From contig CAYVHO010000008.1 of NCBI GenBank assembly GCA_964451325.1, forward strand, positions 32,646 to 96,645: DNA of 64,000 nucleotides, written 5' to 3'. The translations under genes and the position numbers were made by a program. Below are positions 54,598-62,657 of this stretch, piece by piece (the stretch's first letter is position 1; each line of letters starts with the position of its first letter). This DNA is from JAADHI01 sp964451325 (GTDB lineage: Bacteria; Nitrospirota; Nitrospiria; SBBL01; JAADHI01). The notes beneath the pieces were generated by a model. That model did not search any database. It was not told the DNA's origin and was given only the letters and a program-made list of their open reading frames with translations.

Positions 54598-55902
54598 ATG
54601 AAACGATTTTTTTTGATTGCCTTACTTTCTATCGTGGGATTGAGTTCTTTTTCAGAATTGTCTTTTGCACAAATGGACAACATGAAAGAGATGGATGGCA
54701 TGAAGATGCAGATGCCCATGAAACAAAAAACACCTGAAACCGCCTTACCCGAAGGGCAGGTTGCTGTCATGCTCACGCCGCACAAACAAAAACTGGTGGG
54801 TGTAAAGACACAAGCGGTTCGTCAAAAAACCATGAACAAGCTGATCCGTACCATTGGTCGTGTGGATTACAACGAACGCACCTTGACGACGGTTACCACC
54901 AAAATCGAGGGCTGGATCGAAGAAATTACGGTCGATGCGACAGGCATGGCCGTCAAAAAAGGCAAGCCACTCTTTTCTGTTTACAGTCCAAAGCTGCTTC
55001 AAACACAAGAAGAGTATCTCTTGGCAATCTCGTCTGCAAAAAAAATGAACAACAAAATGGGCAGTGGTGTCATGGCATCCGCTTCACGCAAACGGCTGTT
55101 GCTCTGGGATGTCAAACCAGAACAGATCCGCAATTTGGAAAAACGCGGCGAGGTTATTCGGGCCTTGCCCGTGCTTTCTCCGGCGAGTGGGATCGTGACG
55201 GAAAAAATGGCCCTAAACGGCATGTATGTCAAACCCGGCATGGCACTTTATAAAATTGCCGATTTGTCAAAAGTCTGGATTTTTGTCGATATTTACGAAC
55301 ACGAATTGCCTTGGATAAAAATCGGCCAGATGGCAGAGCTTACCCTGGTTTCTCTGCCTGGAAAGGTGTTTCAGGGCAAAACCACCTATATCTATCCCTA
55401 CCTCAATGAAAAGAGCCGAACGGCCACAATCCGAATCGAGCTAGAGAACAAAACAGGTCAATTTAAACCCGGCATGTACGCCAATGTGTCTTTTTCCGTA
55501 AAAGCGGCCGAAGGCCTGCTTGTGCCGGAAAGTGCTGTGCTGGATTCCGGTCTGCGTCAGGTGGTGTTTGTGGCGAAAGCAGGGGGGATGTTTGAGCCAC
55601 GTGTCATCAAAGTCGGCCTACGGCTCAATCACGAGGTGCAAATATTGCGTGGCCTGGCAGAGGGTGAGGAAGTCGTCACGCACGGCACTTTTTTAATCGA
55701 TTCCGAAAGCAAACTTAATGCCTCTATGGAAGGCATGATGGGTCTCGTCGGCATGGGCGATTGGAAAATGGAAGGCTCCAAAATGGGCGGCATGGACATG
55801 GACGGAATGGACATGGGTGACATGGACATGAGCGACAAAAAGATGGATGGCATGAAGATGAATAAAATGAATGAGATGCCTGGCATGAAGGATATGAAAT
55901 GA
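54598..55902 (+). CDS. cusB: Cu/Ag efflux RND periplasmic adaptor with Met-rich ends
   Basis: A 434-aa membrane-fusion protein with a signal peptide (ending SFAQ). A methionine-rich N-terminal segment (about 26-45) is followed by the hairpin/lipoyl/beta-barrel body (IEGWIEEITVDATG, SPASGIVTEKMALNG, GQMAELTLVSLPGKVF). The C-terminal tail (about 390-434) is a run of Met-Asp-Gly units with about a dozen methionines. CusB binds Cu(I)/Ag(I) through methionines and passes them to CusA. The Met tail is unusual for CusB and may stand in for a missing CusF-type chaperone. ATG 54598 has GGAG 7 nt upstream. Confidence 0.88.
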   Translation: MKRFFLIALLSIVGLSSFSELSFAQMDNMKEMDGMKMQMPMKQKTPETALPEGQVAVMLTPHKQKLVGVKTQAVRQKTMNKLIRTIGRVDYNERTLTTVTTKIEGWIEEITVDATGMAVKKGKPLFSVYSPKLLQTQEEYLLAISSAKKMNNKMGSGVMASASRKRLLLWDVKPEQIRNLEKRGEVIRALPVLSPASGIVTEKMALNGMYVKPGMALYKIADLSKVWIFVDIYEHELPWIKIGQMAELTLVSLPGKVFQGKTTYIYPYLNEKSRTATIRIELENKTGQFKPGMYANVSFSVKAAEGLLVPESAVLDSGLRQVVFVAKAGGMFEPRVIKVGLRLNHEVQILRGLAEGEEVVTHGTFLIDSESKLNASMEGMMGLVGMGDWKMEGSKMGGMDMDGMDMGDMDMSDKKMDGMKMNKMNEMPGMKDMK

Positions 55903-58900
55903 TTGAACGCATTATCGAGGCCTGTGGGCGCAATCGTTTTATGGTCTTTTTGGGTGTTTTCTTTTTTTGCGCCTGGGGCATCTGGGCGATGGCGCGTATT
56001 CCGCTGGATGCTATTCCCGATCTTTCCGATGTGCAGGTGATCGTTTTTACCGATTGGCCGGGGCGTAGTCCGACCTTGATTGAAGATCAAATTACTTATC
56101 CCATTGTCACCGCCATGACCGCCGCCCCCAAGGTGAAATATGCACGCGGCCAAAGTTTTTTAGGCCTGTCCTTTGTGAATGTCGTCTTTGAAGACGGCAC
56201 GGATATGTACTGGGCGCGAAGCCGCGTTATGGAATACATGCAATCTGTCACAAACAAGCTTCCGGAAGGGGTCACCCCCACGCTCGGACCGGATGCCACC
56301 GGCGTCGGCTGGGTTTATCAATATGCACTCGTAGACGAATCGGGCGAACACGACTTGTGGGAATTGACCAGCTTTCAGGATTGGACCCTGCGCTATTGGC
56401 TGCAATCTGTGCCGGGTGTGGCCGAAGTCGCGACCATCGGTGGCATGGTCAAACAATATCAAATCACCCTCGATCCCAACAAATTGCTGGCCTACAACAT
56501 CCCCTTAAAAACCGTGATTCAGGCCATTCGTGAAAGCAATAACGATGTCGGCGGGCGTGTTCTCGAACTCTCAGAACGGGAATATATGCTGCGCGGTCTG
56601 GGATATATCGAAACCCTGGATGACCTGCGCGACATTCTACTGACACTCAGAGAGGACAGTACCCCGATTTTTCTGGGCGACGTCGCAAGCGTAAAAATCG
56701 GGCCGGACATGCGGCGAGGGCTGGCCGATTTAGACGGGGAAGGCGAAGTCGTCGGTGGCGTCGTGATCATGCGTTTTGGTGAAAATGCCCTAAACGTCAT
56801 CGAAGCCGTGAAAGCAAAACTCAAAGAAATCGAAAGTTCGCTGCCTAAAGGCGTCAAGATTGTCACGACCTATGACCGCTCTGATCTCATCTACGGGGCC
56901 ATCGACACCCTGAGAGAAAAACTGGTCGAAATTACCATTGTTGTGAGCGTGATCTCCCTTTTGTTTCTCTTTCACTTTCGTTCGGCCCTGGTCGCTATTT
57001 TGACCCTGCCCGTTGCTATTTTGGTCTCCTTCATCGCCATGTACTATTTAGGCTTAAGCTCCAATGTCATGTCTTTGGGGGGGATTGCCATTGCCGTGGG
57101 GGCGATGGTGGATGCTGCGATAGTCATGATCGAAAATGCCCACAGCCGACTGGAAGAGAACCCGGAAGCCGACCGCGTGGACATCATCATCAAGGCCGCC
57201 AAAGAACTGGGTCGCCCCCTGTTTTTTTCCCTGATCATCATCACCGTTTCTTTTATGCCCGTCTTCACACTCGAATCGCAGGAAGGGCGACTGTTTAAAC
57301 CGCTCGCCTACACCAAAACCTTCGCCATGTTTTTTGCCGCCATCGTCTCCATTACCCTTGTTCCGGCGCTGATGACCCTGCTGATCCGAGGCAAAATCAC
57401 ACCGGCAAGGAAAAACCCGGCCAACCGTTTGTTGGTCTTTTTCTATCGCCCCTTTTTGAAAGTCGTGCTGCGTTTTCGCATCATTACGCTCATCCTGGCT
57501 GTGGTGGCGCTGGTGGTAACCATTCCCGTCTTTCAAGATCTGGGCAGTGAATTCATGCCGCCTTTAAACGAAGGCACCCTGCTCTACATGCCCACAACCT
57601 TGCCTGGATTATCCATCCGCGAAGCCAAGAACATCCTTCAAAAACAGAATAAAATGTTAAAAGAGTTTCCCGAAGTCGCCCATGTCTTTGGCAAAATAGG
57701 ACGCGCCAAGACCTCAACCGACCCCGCGCCACTCAACATGGTGGAGACCGTGGTCACCTTCAAACCCCGCGATCAATGGCGACCCGGCCTGAGCTGGGAT
57801 GACCTTATCGACGAAATGGATACCAAACTGCAATTTCCGGGCATGCCCAATATTTGGTGGATGCCCATTCAAACCCGAAACGAAATGCTGGCAACCGGTA
57901 TTCGCAGCACACTCGGCATTAAAATCTTAGGGCCAGACTTGGCAGAGATTGAAAAAATCGCCATCGAGATGGAAGGCATTTTAAAACATCAATCGGGCGC
58001 ACGTTCTGTTTTTGCCGAACGTGTGACCGGTGGTTATTATATTGATTTTAAAATCAAACGCCGCGAGGCCGCACGTTATGGTTTGCGTGTAAAAGATTTG
58101 AATGATGTGATTGAAAGTGCCATCGGCGGGAAAAATATCGCCCAGACAGTGGAAGGCCGGGAGCGTTATCCCATCAACGTGCGTTATGCACGAGAGTTAC
58201 GCGATAGCCCAGAAGCCCTGCGCCGCATCTTAATCGCCACACCCACCGGCGCACAAATCCCACTGGCACAAGTCGCCGACATCACCATCAAACAAGGCCC
58301 GCCCATGGTGCGGGATGAAAACGGATCACTGGCGGGTTTTGTTTTTGTGGATGGTGTGAGCGGCGATCTCGGTACTTTTGTCGAAAAGGCCAAAATAATT
58401 GTAGAAGAAAATATAAAACTACCACCCGGTTATTCCCTCGTCTGGGCCGGACAATATCAATACATGCTGCGCGCCAAAGAAAAATTGGCCGTCGTCGTAC
58501 CCATGACCCTGCTCATTATTTTTGTCGTGCTCTACATCAATTTCAAATCCATCGCCCGCAGCATGATCGTACTCTTCAGCGTGCCCTTTGCGCTGATCGG
58601 CGGTATCTGGGCGCTAAAAATTTTGGACTACAACATGAGCGTTGCGGTCTGGGTGGGTTTGATTGCCTTGGCGGGTGTGGCCTCCGAAATGGGTGTGGTC
58701 ATGGTGTCTTTTTTAGACGAAGCCTTGCGTTCAAAAAAAGATGGTTTGACACGGGGAAGTTTAAAAAGCGCCATCGCAGATGGGGCCATCAGACGGGTTC
58801 GGCCGGTTTTCATGACGGCTGCGACCACTTTCATTGGCCTGATTCCCATTTTATGGAGCACCGGCACCGGCGCGGATGTGATGAAGCGCATCGCCGCCCC

Positions 58901-59003
58901 GATGGTGGGCGGGATGATTTCGGCGACGGTCTTGACCTTGTTATTGATTCCCGCGATTTATTCGCTTTTTCGCGGGTGGGAATTGAGGGGGGAGGGGGAT
59001 TGA
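55899..59003 (+). CDS. cusA: Cu/Ag efflux RND transporter
   Basis: A 1034-aa heavy-metal-efflux RND pump with twelve membrane helices and two large periplasmic loops. HME landmarks include IPLDAIPDLSDVQVIV, DWPGRSPTLIEDQITYP and GAMVDAAIVMIENAHSRLE in helix 4. Periplasmic methionines (NIWWMPIQTRNEMLATG and others) fit the CusA metal relay. The start overlaps the cusB stop (ATGA). Its last 150 bp are duplicated at 59864-60013. CusA and SilA are the best-known members; copper/silver is favoured by the Met-rich adaptor. Confidence 0.93.
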   Translation: MIERIIEACGRNRFMVFLGVFFFCAWGIWAMARIPLDAIPDLSDVQVIVFTDWPGRSPTLIEDQITYPIVTAMTAAPKVKYARGQSFLGLSFVNVVFEDGTDMYWARSRVMEYMQSVTNKLPEGVTPTLGPDATGVGWVYQYALVDESGEHDLWELTSFQDWTLRYWLQSVPGVAEVATIGGMVKQYQITLDPNKLLAYNIPLKTVIQAIRESNNDVGGRVLELSEREYMLRGLGYIETLDDLRDILLTLREDSTPIFLGDVASVKIGPDMRRGLADLDGEGEVVGGVVIMRFGENALNVIEAVKAKLKEIESSLPKGVKIVTTYDRSDLIYGAIDTLREKLVEITIVVSVISLLFLFHFRSALVAILTLPVAILVSFIAMYYLGLSSNVMSLGGIAIAVGAMVDAAIVMIENAHSRLEENPEADRVDIIIKAAKELGRPLFFSLIIITVSFMPVFTLESQEGRLFKPLAYTKTFAMFFAAIVSITLVPALMTLLIRGKITPARKNPANRLLVFFYRPFLKVVLRFRIITLILAVVALVVTIPVFQDLGSEFMPPLNEGTLLYMPTTLPGLSIREAKNILQKQNKMLKEFPEVAHVFGKIGRAKTSTDPAPLNMVETVVTFKPRDQWRPGLSWDDLIDEMDTKLQFPGMPNIWWMPIQTRNEMLATGIRSTLGIKILGPDLAEIEKIAIEMEGILKHQSGARSVFAERVTGGYYIDFKIKRREAARYGLRVKDLNDVIESAIGGKNIAQTVEGRERYPINVRYARELRDSPEALRRILIATPTGAQIPLAQVADITIKQGPPMVRDENGSLAGFVFVDGVSGDLGTFVEKAKIIVEENIKLPPGYSLVWAGQYQYMLRAKEKLAVVVPMTLLIIFVVLYINFKSIARSMIVLFSVPFALIGGIWALKILDYNMSVAVWVGLIALAGVASEMGVVMVSFLDEALRSKKDGLTRGSLKSAIADGAIRRVRPVFMTAATTFIGLIPILWSTGTGADVMKRIAAPMVGGMISATVLTLLLIPAIYSLFRGWELRGEGD

Positions 59004-59075
59004 ATCAATTGCTAGAAGGATTTACTTTGTTTGATTTTAATCCACTGTGGTCCTATAAAGGACGCTGTGTCCCCC

Positions 59076-59121
59076 TTTACAAATACGGAGATAAATGTAT
59101 ATACTGTTAAGTATTTACATT
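59076..59121 (+). promoter_or_regulatory. vapBC promoter and operator
   Basis: TTTACA (59076-59081) and TATACT (59100-59105) with an 18-bp spacer form a sigma-70 promoter. It is overlapped by an inverted repeat, AATGTATATAC (59094-59104) and GTATTTACATT (59111-59121), one mismatch with a 6-nt spacer. The arrangement fits autorepression by the VapB-VapC complex. A small GTCCT/AGGAC hairpin lies at 59049-59062. Confidence 0.65.
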
Positions 59122-59137
59122 TGTTGAGAGGTGAACT

Positions 59138-59368
59138 ATGATCATAGCTAAAGTTTTTCAGTCGGGCAACAGTCAGGCGGTGCGTTTGCCGAAAGAGTTT
59201 CGTTTTGATGTTTCAGAAGTAGAAATTTTCAGACGAGGCGAAGAAGTCATTCTAAAACCCAAGGAAAAAACGCTGGCCAAGGCTTTTAAACTCCTAGCGC
59301 AAATGCCAGATGATTTTATGCAGGAGGGTCGGGATGAGCAAATCCCTCAAAAAAGAGAGGCTTTTTAG
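59138..59368 (+). CDS. vapB: VapB-type AbrB-fold antitoxin
   Basis: A 76-aa antitoxin. The N-terminal swapped-hairpin AbrB/MazE DNA-binding domain is clear (KVFQSGNSQAVRLPKEFRF ... VILKPK), with a C-terminal toxin-binding tail. It represses its own promoter and neutralises VapC. The ribosome site GAGAGGTG precedes ATG 59138. Its stop codon overlaps the vapC start by one base. Confidence 0.9.
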   Translation: MIIAKVFQSGNSQAVRLPKEFRFDVSEVEIFRRGEEVILKPKEKTLAKAFKLLAQMPDDFMQEGRDEQIPQKREAF

Positions 59369-59772
59369 TGGTGCAGTATGTACTAGATACCAACATCTGT
59401 ATCTATATCGCTAAGCAACGCCCCCCTGAAGTTCTGGAAAAGTTTTCGACATTGAAAGTTGGCTCGGTGGGCATGTCCCTGGTCACCCATGGAGAACTAC
59501 TTTACGGCGCTTATCGAAGTCAAAACAGTAAAAAAGCGCAAAATATATTGGATGAATTGGTGTCAATGATATCAGTGATCCCCATCGCGAAAGTGGTGGC
59601 ACACCACTATGCAAAAATCAGAGCTGATTTGTTATCAAAAGCACAGCTCATTGGCAATAATGATTTGTGGATCGCGGCTCACGTCCGCTCACTCAATAAA
59701 ATCCTCGTAACCAATAATATGAAAGAATTCGAACGTGTGCAGGGCCTAAGCGTTGAAAATTGGTGCGCTTAA
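59368..59772 (+). CDS. vapC: VapC-type PIN-domain ribonuclease toxin
   Basis: A 134-aa PIN nuclease. The acidic catalytic set is visible: YVLDTNICIYI, THGELLYGA and the NNDLWIAAH segment. VapC toxins of this type cleave initiator tRNA or rRNA. It starts at GTG 59368, sharing its G with the vapB TAG stop, so it is translationally coupled. Confidence 0.92.
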   Translation: MVQYVLDTNICIYIAKQRPPEVLEKFSTLKVGSVGMSLVTHGELLYGAYRSQNSKKAQNILDELVSMISVIPIAKVVAHHYAKIRADLLSKAQLIGNNDLWIAAHVRSLNKILVTNNMKEFERVQGLSVENWCA

Positions 59773-59839
59773 ATGCCTGGGATTGATATTTGTTAGAGCG
59801 TGTCGAAATCCAATATAGAAGCTTTAATCCCGATAAAAT

Positions 59840-60013
59840 TTAAAGCCACGATCAAGCGTGTGCGGCCTGATTCCTATTTTATGGAGCACCAGCAACGAAG
59901 CAGATGCAATGAAACGCATCGCCGCCCCAATGGTGGGTGGGATGATCTCGGCGACGGTCTTGACCTTGTTCTTGATTCCCGCGATTTATTCGCTTTTTCG
60001 CGGGTGGGAATTG
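59840..60013 (+). pseudogene. degenerate duplicate of the cusA 3' end
   Basis: The 150 bp 59864-60013 align without gaps to the end of cusA (58836-58985), with about 13 differences by eye, most in the 5' third. Read in the cusA frame it gives LIPILWSTSNEADAMKRIAAPMVGG and onward to the pump C-terminus. Just upstream, sequence encoding KRVRP matches cusA positions 58790-58804, but about 35 bp between two GGCC repeats are missing, breaking the frame. It is a relic of a second cusA-like gene or a diverged duplication, lying between vapBC and the RelE-type module. Confidence 0.85.
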
Positions 60014-60016
60014 CGG

Positions 60017-60034
60017 TCTTGAAGTATTTCAAGA
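60017..60034. promoter_or_regulatory. operator palindrome of the higBA-type module
   Basis: TCTTGAA-GTAT-TTCAAGA is a perfect 7-4-7 inverted repeat just upstream of the promoter TTTACA-17-TATTAT (60053-60081). It is the likely binding site of the helix-turn-helix antitoxin. Confidence 0.6.
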
Positions 60035-60052
60035 TACGCAGTAGACAAGATA

Positions 60053-60081
60053 TTTACATTTTTAGACGCACGAGTTATTAT
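60053..60081 (+). promoter_or_regulatory. sigma-70 promoter of the higBA-type module
   Basis: TTTACA (60053-60058) and TATTAT (60076-60081) are 17 bp apart. The predicted start near 60088 is two bases from the toxin ATG 60090, suggesting a leaderless or nearly leaderless toxin mRNA. Confidence 0.6.
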
Positions 60082-60089
60082 ATTTAATA

Positions 60090-60362
60090 ATGTGGTTCAT
60101 TCAGGAACATCGTAAGATTAAAAAAGTCTGCAAAAAACTGCCTGCTGCTGTAGTCAAAAAATATGAGCTTTGGAAAAACATTGTGCTGCGTCATGGCCCT
60201 GAAAAATTAAAGGATTTCCCAGGGTTTCATGATGAAAAACTCGTGGGCAATCGAGCAGGAGAACGATCCTCTCGTTTGACATTGCAATATCGTGTGATCT
60301 ATTCGGTCAAACGGGGCATTGTCAGTGTGTTTGTATTAGAAATCACACCGCATAAATATTAG
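60090..60362 (+). CDS. RelE/HigB-superfamily toxin
   Basis: A 90-aa basic protein with the RelE/ParE/HigB pattern: an N-terminal helix pair (KIKKVCKKLPAAVVKKYELW) followed by strands with SSRLTLQYRVIYSVKRG and a terminal VFVLEITPHKY. Such toxins cleave mRNA on the ribosome. No ribosome site is visible before ATG 60090. The helix-turn-helix antitoxin starts 8 bp downstream. The toxin-first order fits HigBA-type modules. Confidence 0.82.
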   Translation: MWFIQEHRKIKKVCKKLPAAVVKKYELWKNIVLRHGPEKLKDFPGFHDEKLVGNRAGERSSRLTLQYRVIYSVKRGIVSVFVLEITPHKY

Positions 60363-60370
60363 GAGGATTG

Positions 60371-60649
60371 ATGAATTCAAAAATAAATGCTGATTTTGTC
60401 GCCGCAGAAAAACATGTCAGATTGACAACGGGTGAAGCAATCCTCATGCTCCGCGAACTAAAAGGGTGGACTCAAAAAGAATTGTCGGAACGCTCAGGCA
60501 TCCAAATTTCTAATATCAGTCTACTCGAAAACAATAAGGTCGAAATCGGAAAAAAACGCGCCCTTCAATTCGCCAAAGCATTCGGTGTGCATCCTGCCAT
60601 TATTATGTTTCCAGAATATGAAGAAGAGGCTGTTCGCCTGGCTTCGTGA
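60371..60649 (+). CDS. helix-turn-helix (XRE) antitoxin
   Basis: A protein of about 92 aa with a Cro/C1-type helix-turn-helix (GWTQKELSERSGIQISNISLLE) at residues 30-80 and an acidic C-terminal tail. It should neutralise the upstream RelE-like toxin and repress the module through the palindrome at 60017-60034. ATG 60371 has a perfect AGGAGG (60361-60366) 4 nt upstream, so it is better translated than the toxin. Confidence 0.88.
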   Translation: MNSKINADFVAAEKHVRLTTGEAILMLRELKGWTQKELSERSGIQISNISLLENNKVEIGKKRALQFAKAFGVHPAIIMFPEYEEEAVRLAS

Positions 60650-61061
60650 GGGAACCTTTCTATAAATTTAAAACCAGCGGACTTTTTCTGCGTTGGGTCA
60701 AGTAAACTGACCAGACAAGAAACAAGACCCGCCCCCCTTTTATTCTTTCCAACTTTAAATTTTTAATATCTGCTCCGGCGTATCGCTCCATCTATTTCCC
60801 CACAGAACAAAACCCAGTTAATTTCATGAATTAGGGCGTAGTGCCATTTTTTTACTCACACCTTTTCCACAGCAGATACTCTGCTATTCCACAATATAGT
60901 GTTGCCTATTCTTAATATTTGTCTATATACTGTATGTCTTCACTTTAAAAAGTATGAAAATACTTTTATGGATGGAGTTAATATAACTTCAAAAGAGTAT
61001 TTTTTGTGAAATCGAAACTTAGGATTTTATAACTAGCTTAGGTAGGAATCAGAGTAACTCA
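60650..61061. other. non-coding region upstream of the CBASS operon
   Basis: No ORF can be supported between 60650 and 61312. This first part carries a palindrome AGCAGA-TAC-TCTGCT (60871-60885) next to a possible promoter TTGCCT (60902-60907), 18 bp, TATACT (60926-60931). A TTTTCCACA (60863-60871) resembles a weaker DnaA box. Confidence 0.45.
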
Positions 61062-61138
61062 CCGATCCTGTCGGATTTAAAAAAGAATCTTTAAGGTTGG
61101 CGCCCGAAGTTTTCTTTAATCAATCCGATCAGGATCGG
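61062..61138. repeat. long inverted repeat upstream of CBASS
   Basis: The left arm (61062-61077, CCGATCCTGTCGGATT) and right arm (61122-61138, AATCCGATCAGGATCGG) are complementary except for one unpaired base, separated by 44 nt. Each arm is itself palindromic (right: CCGATC-AG-GATCGG exactly; left: imperfect). It may be two inverted operator sites, an RNA hairpin or a REP-like element. Confidence 0.65.
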
Positions 61139-61234
61139 CAATCAATCTAGGGTCGGTATTGTACTGAAATAGCTCGCTTTGTCAACATTATTTTAGAGCA
61201 GGTTATTTTAAGTAGAACAATAGTGATTCAAGGT

Positions 61235-61280
61235 CGAAAAAGGGGGACTCTTCCATTGAAGGTTGAGTCTCCCTTTTTCG
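61235..61280 (+). terminator. attenuator-like hairpin in the CBASS leader
   Basis: Arms 61235-61250 and 61265-61280 form a 16-bp stem with one G-T wobble, around a 14-nt loop, ending in a T-rich 3' arm. It sits 32 bp before the DUF2188 start. A possible promoter lies just upstream (TTGTCA 61179-61184, TTATTT 61203-61208), so the hairpin would be in the leader RNA, or it insulates the operon from upstream transcription. Confidence 0.65.
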
Positions 61281-61312
61281 TTTAGACAATGAATGAAAAC
61301 GGAGGAAGCACA

Positions 61313-61546
61313 ATGAAAAAAAAAGACATTCATGTTGTCCCACACTCAAATGGCTGGGCGACAAAAAAGGAGGGATCAAGCCGTGCAGGCTCTCTCCATA
61401 GTACGCAAAAAAAGGCAATTGACCGTGCAAAGGAACAAGCGGTTCGAGAGAAATCTGAAGTCGTAATCCATCGCAAAAATGGCCAGATTCGTGATAGCGA
61501 TAGTTACGGAAAAGACCCTTTTCCTCCAAAGGATAAGAAACACTGA
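61313..61546 (+). CDS. DUF2188 domain protein
   Basis: A 77-aa basic protein matching the DUF2188 pattern: a short strand-rich start (DIHVVPHSNGWATKKEGSSR), then a helix (TQKKAIDRAKEQAVREK) and the VVIHRKNGQIRDSDSYG end. The biochemical role of DUF2188 is unknown; the fold resembles small dsRNA-binding or hibernation-type alpha/beta domains only superficially. ATG 61313 has GGAGG 7 nt upstream; the in-frame ATG 61289 does not. It abuts the phospholipase gene, so it belongs to the CBASS transcript. Confidence 0.8.
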   Translation: MKKKDIHVVPHSNGWATKKEGSSRAGSLHSTQKKAIDRAKEQAVREKSEVVIHRKNGQIRDSDSYGKDPFPPKDKKH

Positions 61547-61564
61547 GTGGAGAAACAAAGGGAA

Positions 61565-62503
61565 ATGGGTTTGGAAAATAAAGTGTTCAGAATATTGTCC
61601 ATTGACGGCGGTGGAATCAGGGGCGTCTTTCCGGCACAGATTCTTCAATGCATTCAGGAGCGTCTTAAAATTGACGTGTTCGATTGCTTCGACATGATTG
61701 CTGGCACCAGTACAGGCTCAATTATTGCCGCTGGGGTTGCTTGCCAAAAACAGCCATCAGATATTGTCTCGCTATATAAATCCCATGGGACAGATATCTT
61801 CAGTCAGACGATATCATCATGCTGGCCTGCGAAGTTTAAGCCAGGTGCACACTCAATATATGAGAATAACAATCTAAAAAAGATACTTTGTGCAGAGTTT
61901 CCAAATATTAATCTTGGGGATATTAAAAAACCCCTGATCATTCCTGCCACAGACATAGGTCATGGAGGGGTGCATGTTTTTAAGTCCAGTTATTCAAAGG
62001 ACTTCACTCGCGATCGGAACGTGGCAGTTGCACAGGCTATATTGGCATCTTGTTCAGCACCGACCTTTTTTGACCCTGAAAAAGTCGGCAATTATTTTCT
62101 CGCAGACGGTGGTGTGTGGGCCAACAACCCGGCATTGGTCGCCGTGATTGACGCACAGTATCGCCTTGGTGTCGATGTGAAGAATATTCGCGTTCTTTCA
62201 TTGGGGACAGGAGAAAGCCGAACCACATATGGAACAAACAAAAATAAGAATTGGGGATTGCTAACGGGCTGGAAGGGTCGTGAGTTCATTAATTTTCTCT
62301 TATCCCTTCAAGCTCAATCAACACAAAATTACCTGAAACTCATGCTGAGTGAGAACCAGCTGATCCGTTTGAATTTTGAGTCTGATAACCCATTGCCCCT
62401 AGATGATGTGGCTGTGCTTGATGATCTGATCTCTCTAGCGGACAGGAAATTCACACATGAAAGTGAGCGACTTATGAAGTTTTTAAAAATTAAAAAAGAC
62501 TAA
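61565..62503 (+). CDS. capV: CBASS effector: patatin-like phospholipase
   Basis: A patatin-family lipase of about 312 aa. The oxyanion loop is SIDGGGIRG, the nucleophile Ser is in AGTSTGSI (about residue 49) and the dyad Asp is in ADGGVWANNP (about residue 181). CapV enzymes are switched on by a cyclic dinucleotide and destroy the inner membrane, killing infected cells. The adjacent CD-NTase identifies this as a CBASS effector. The start is ATG 61565 (AAAGGGA close upstream) or GTG 61547, which abuts the DUF2188 stop. Confidence 0.92.
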   Translation: MGLENKVFRILSIDGGGIRGVFPAQILQCIQERLKIDVFDCFDMIAGTSTGSIIAAGVACQKQPSDIVSLYKSHGTDIFSQTISSCWPAKFKPGAHSIYENNNLKKILCAEFPNINLGDIKKPLIIPATDIGHGGVHVFKSSYSKDFTRDRNVAVAQAILASCSAPTFFDPEKVGNYFLADGGVWANNPALVAVIDAQYRLGVDVKNIRVLSLGTGESRTTYGTNKNKNWGLLTGWKGREFINFLLSLQAQSTQNYLKLMLSENQLIRLNFESDNPLPLDDVAVLDDLISLADRKFTHESERLMKFLKIKKD

Positions 62504-62657
62504 TGCCATGATTTTGCATAAGTAGAAAAAAATTGTTGTTTTAAGAAACGACTGAGTTATTGAAATTAACTGATTCCAACCACCGAGTAAAGGTTGGGAT
62601 GTTGAAACATAAATAAAAATGATGCGATGCACTATTCGTTCGATAGGAGAACTCACC

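Noticed and set aside
55740..55895. Short direct DNA repeats at the end of cusB
   Set aside because: They encode the Met-Asp-Gly tail; the periodicity is codon-level, not a mobile or array repeat.
59800..60087. A 95-codon frame starting near 59800
   Set aside because: It reads the duplicated cusA tail in a wrong frame; the same wrong-frame peptide appears over the real cusA at 58853. It is a relic, not a gene.
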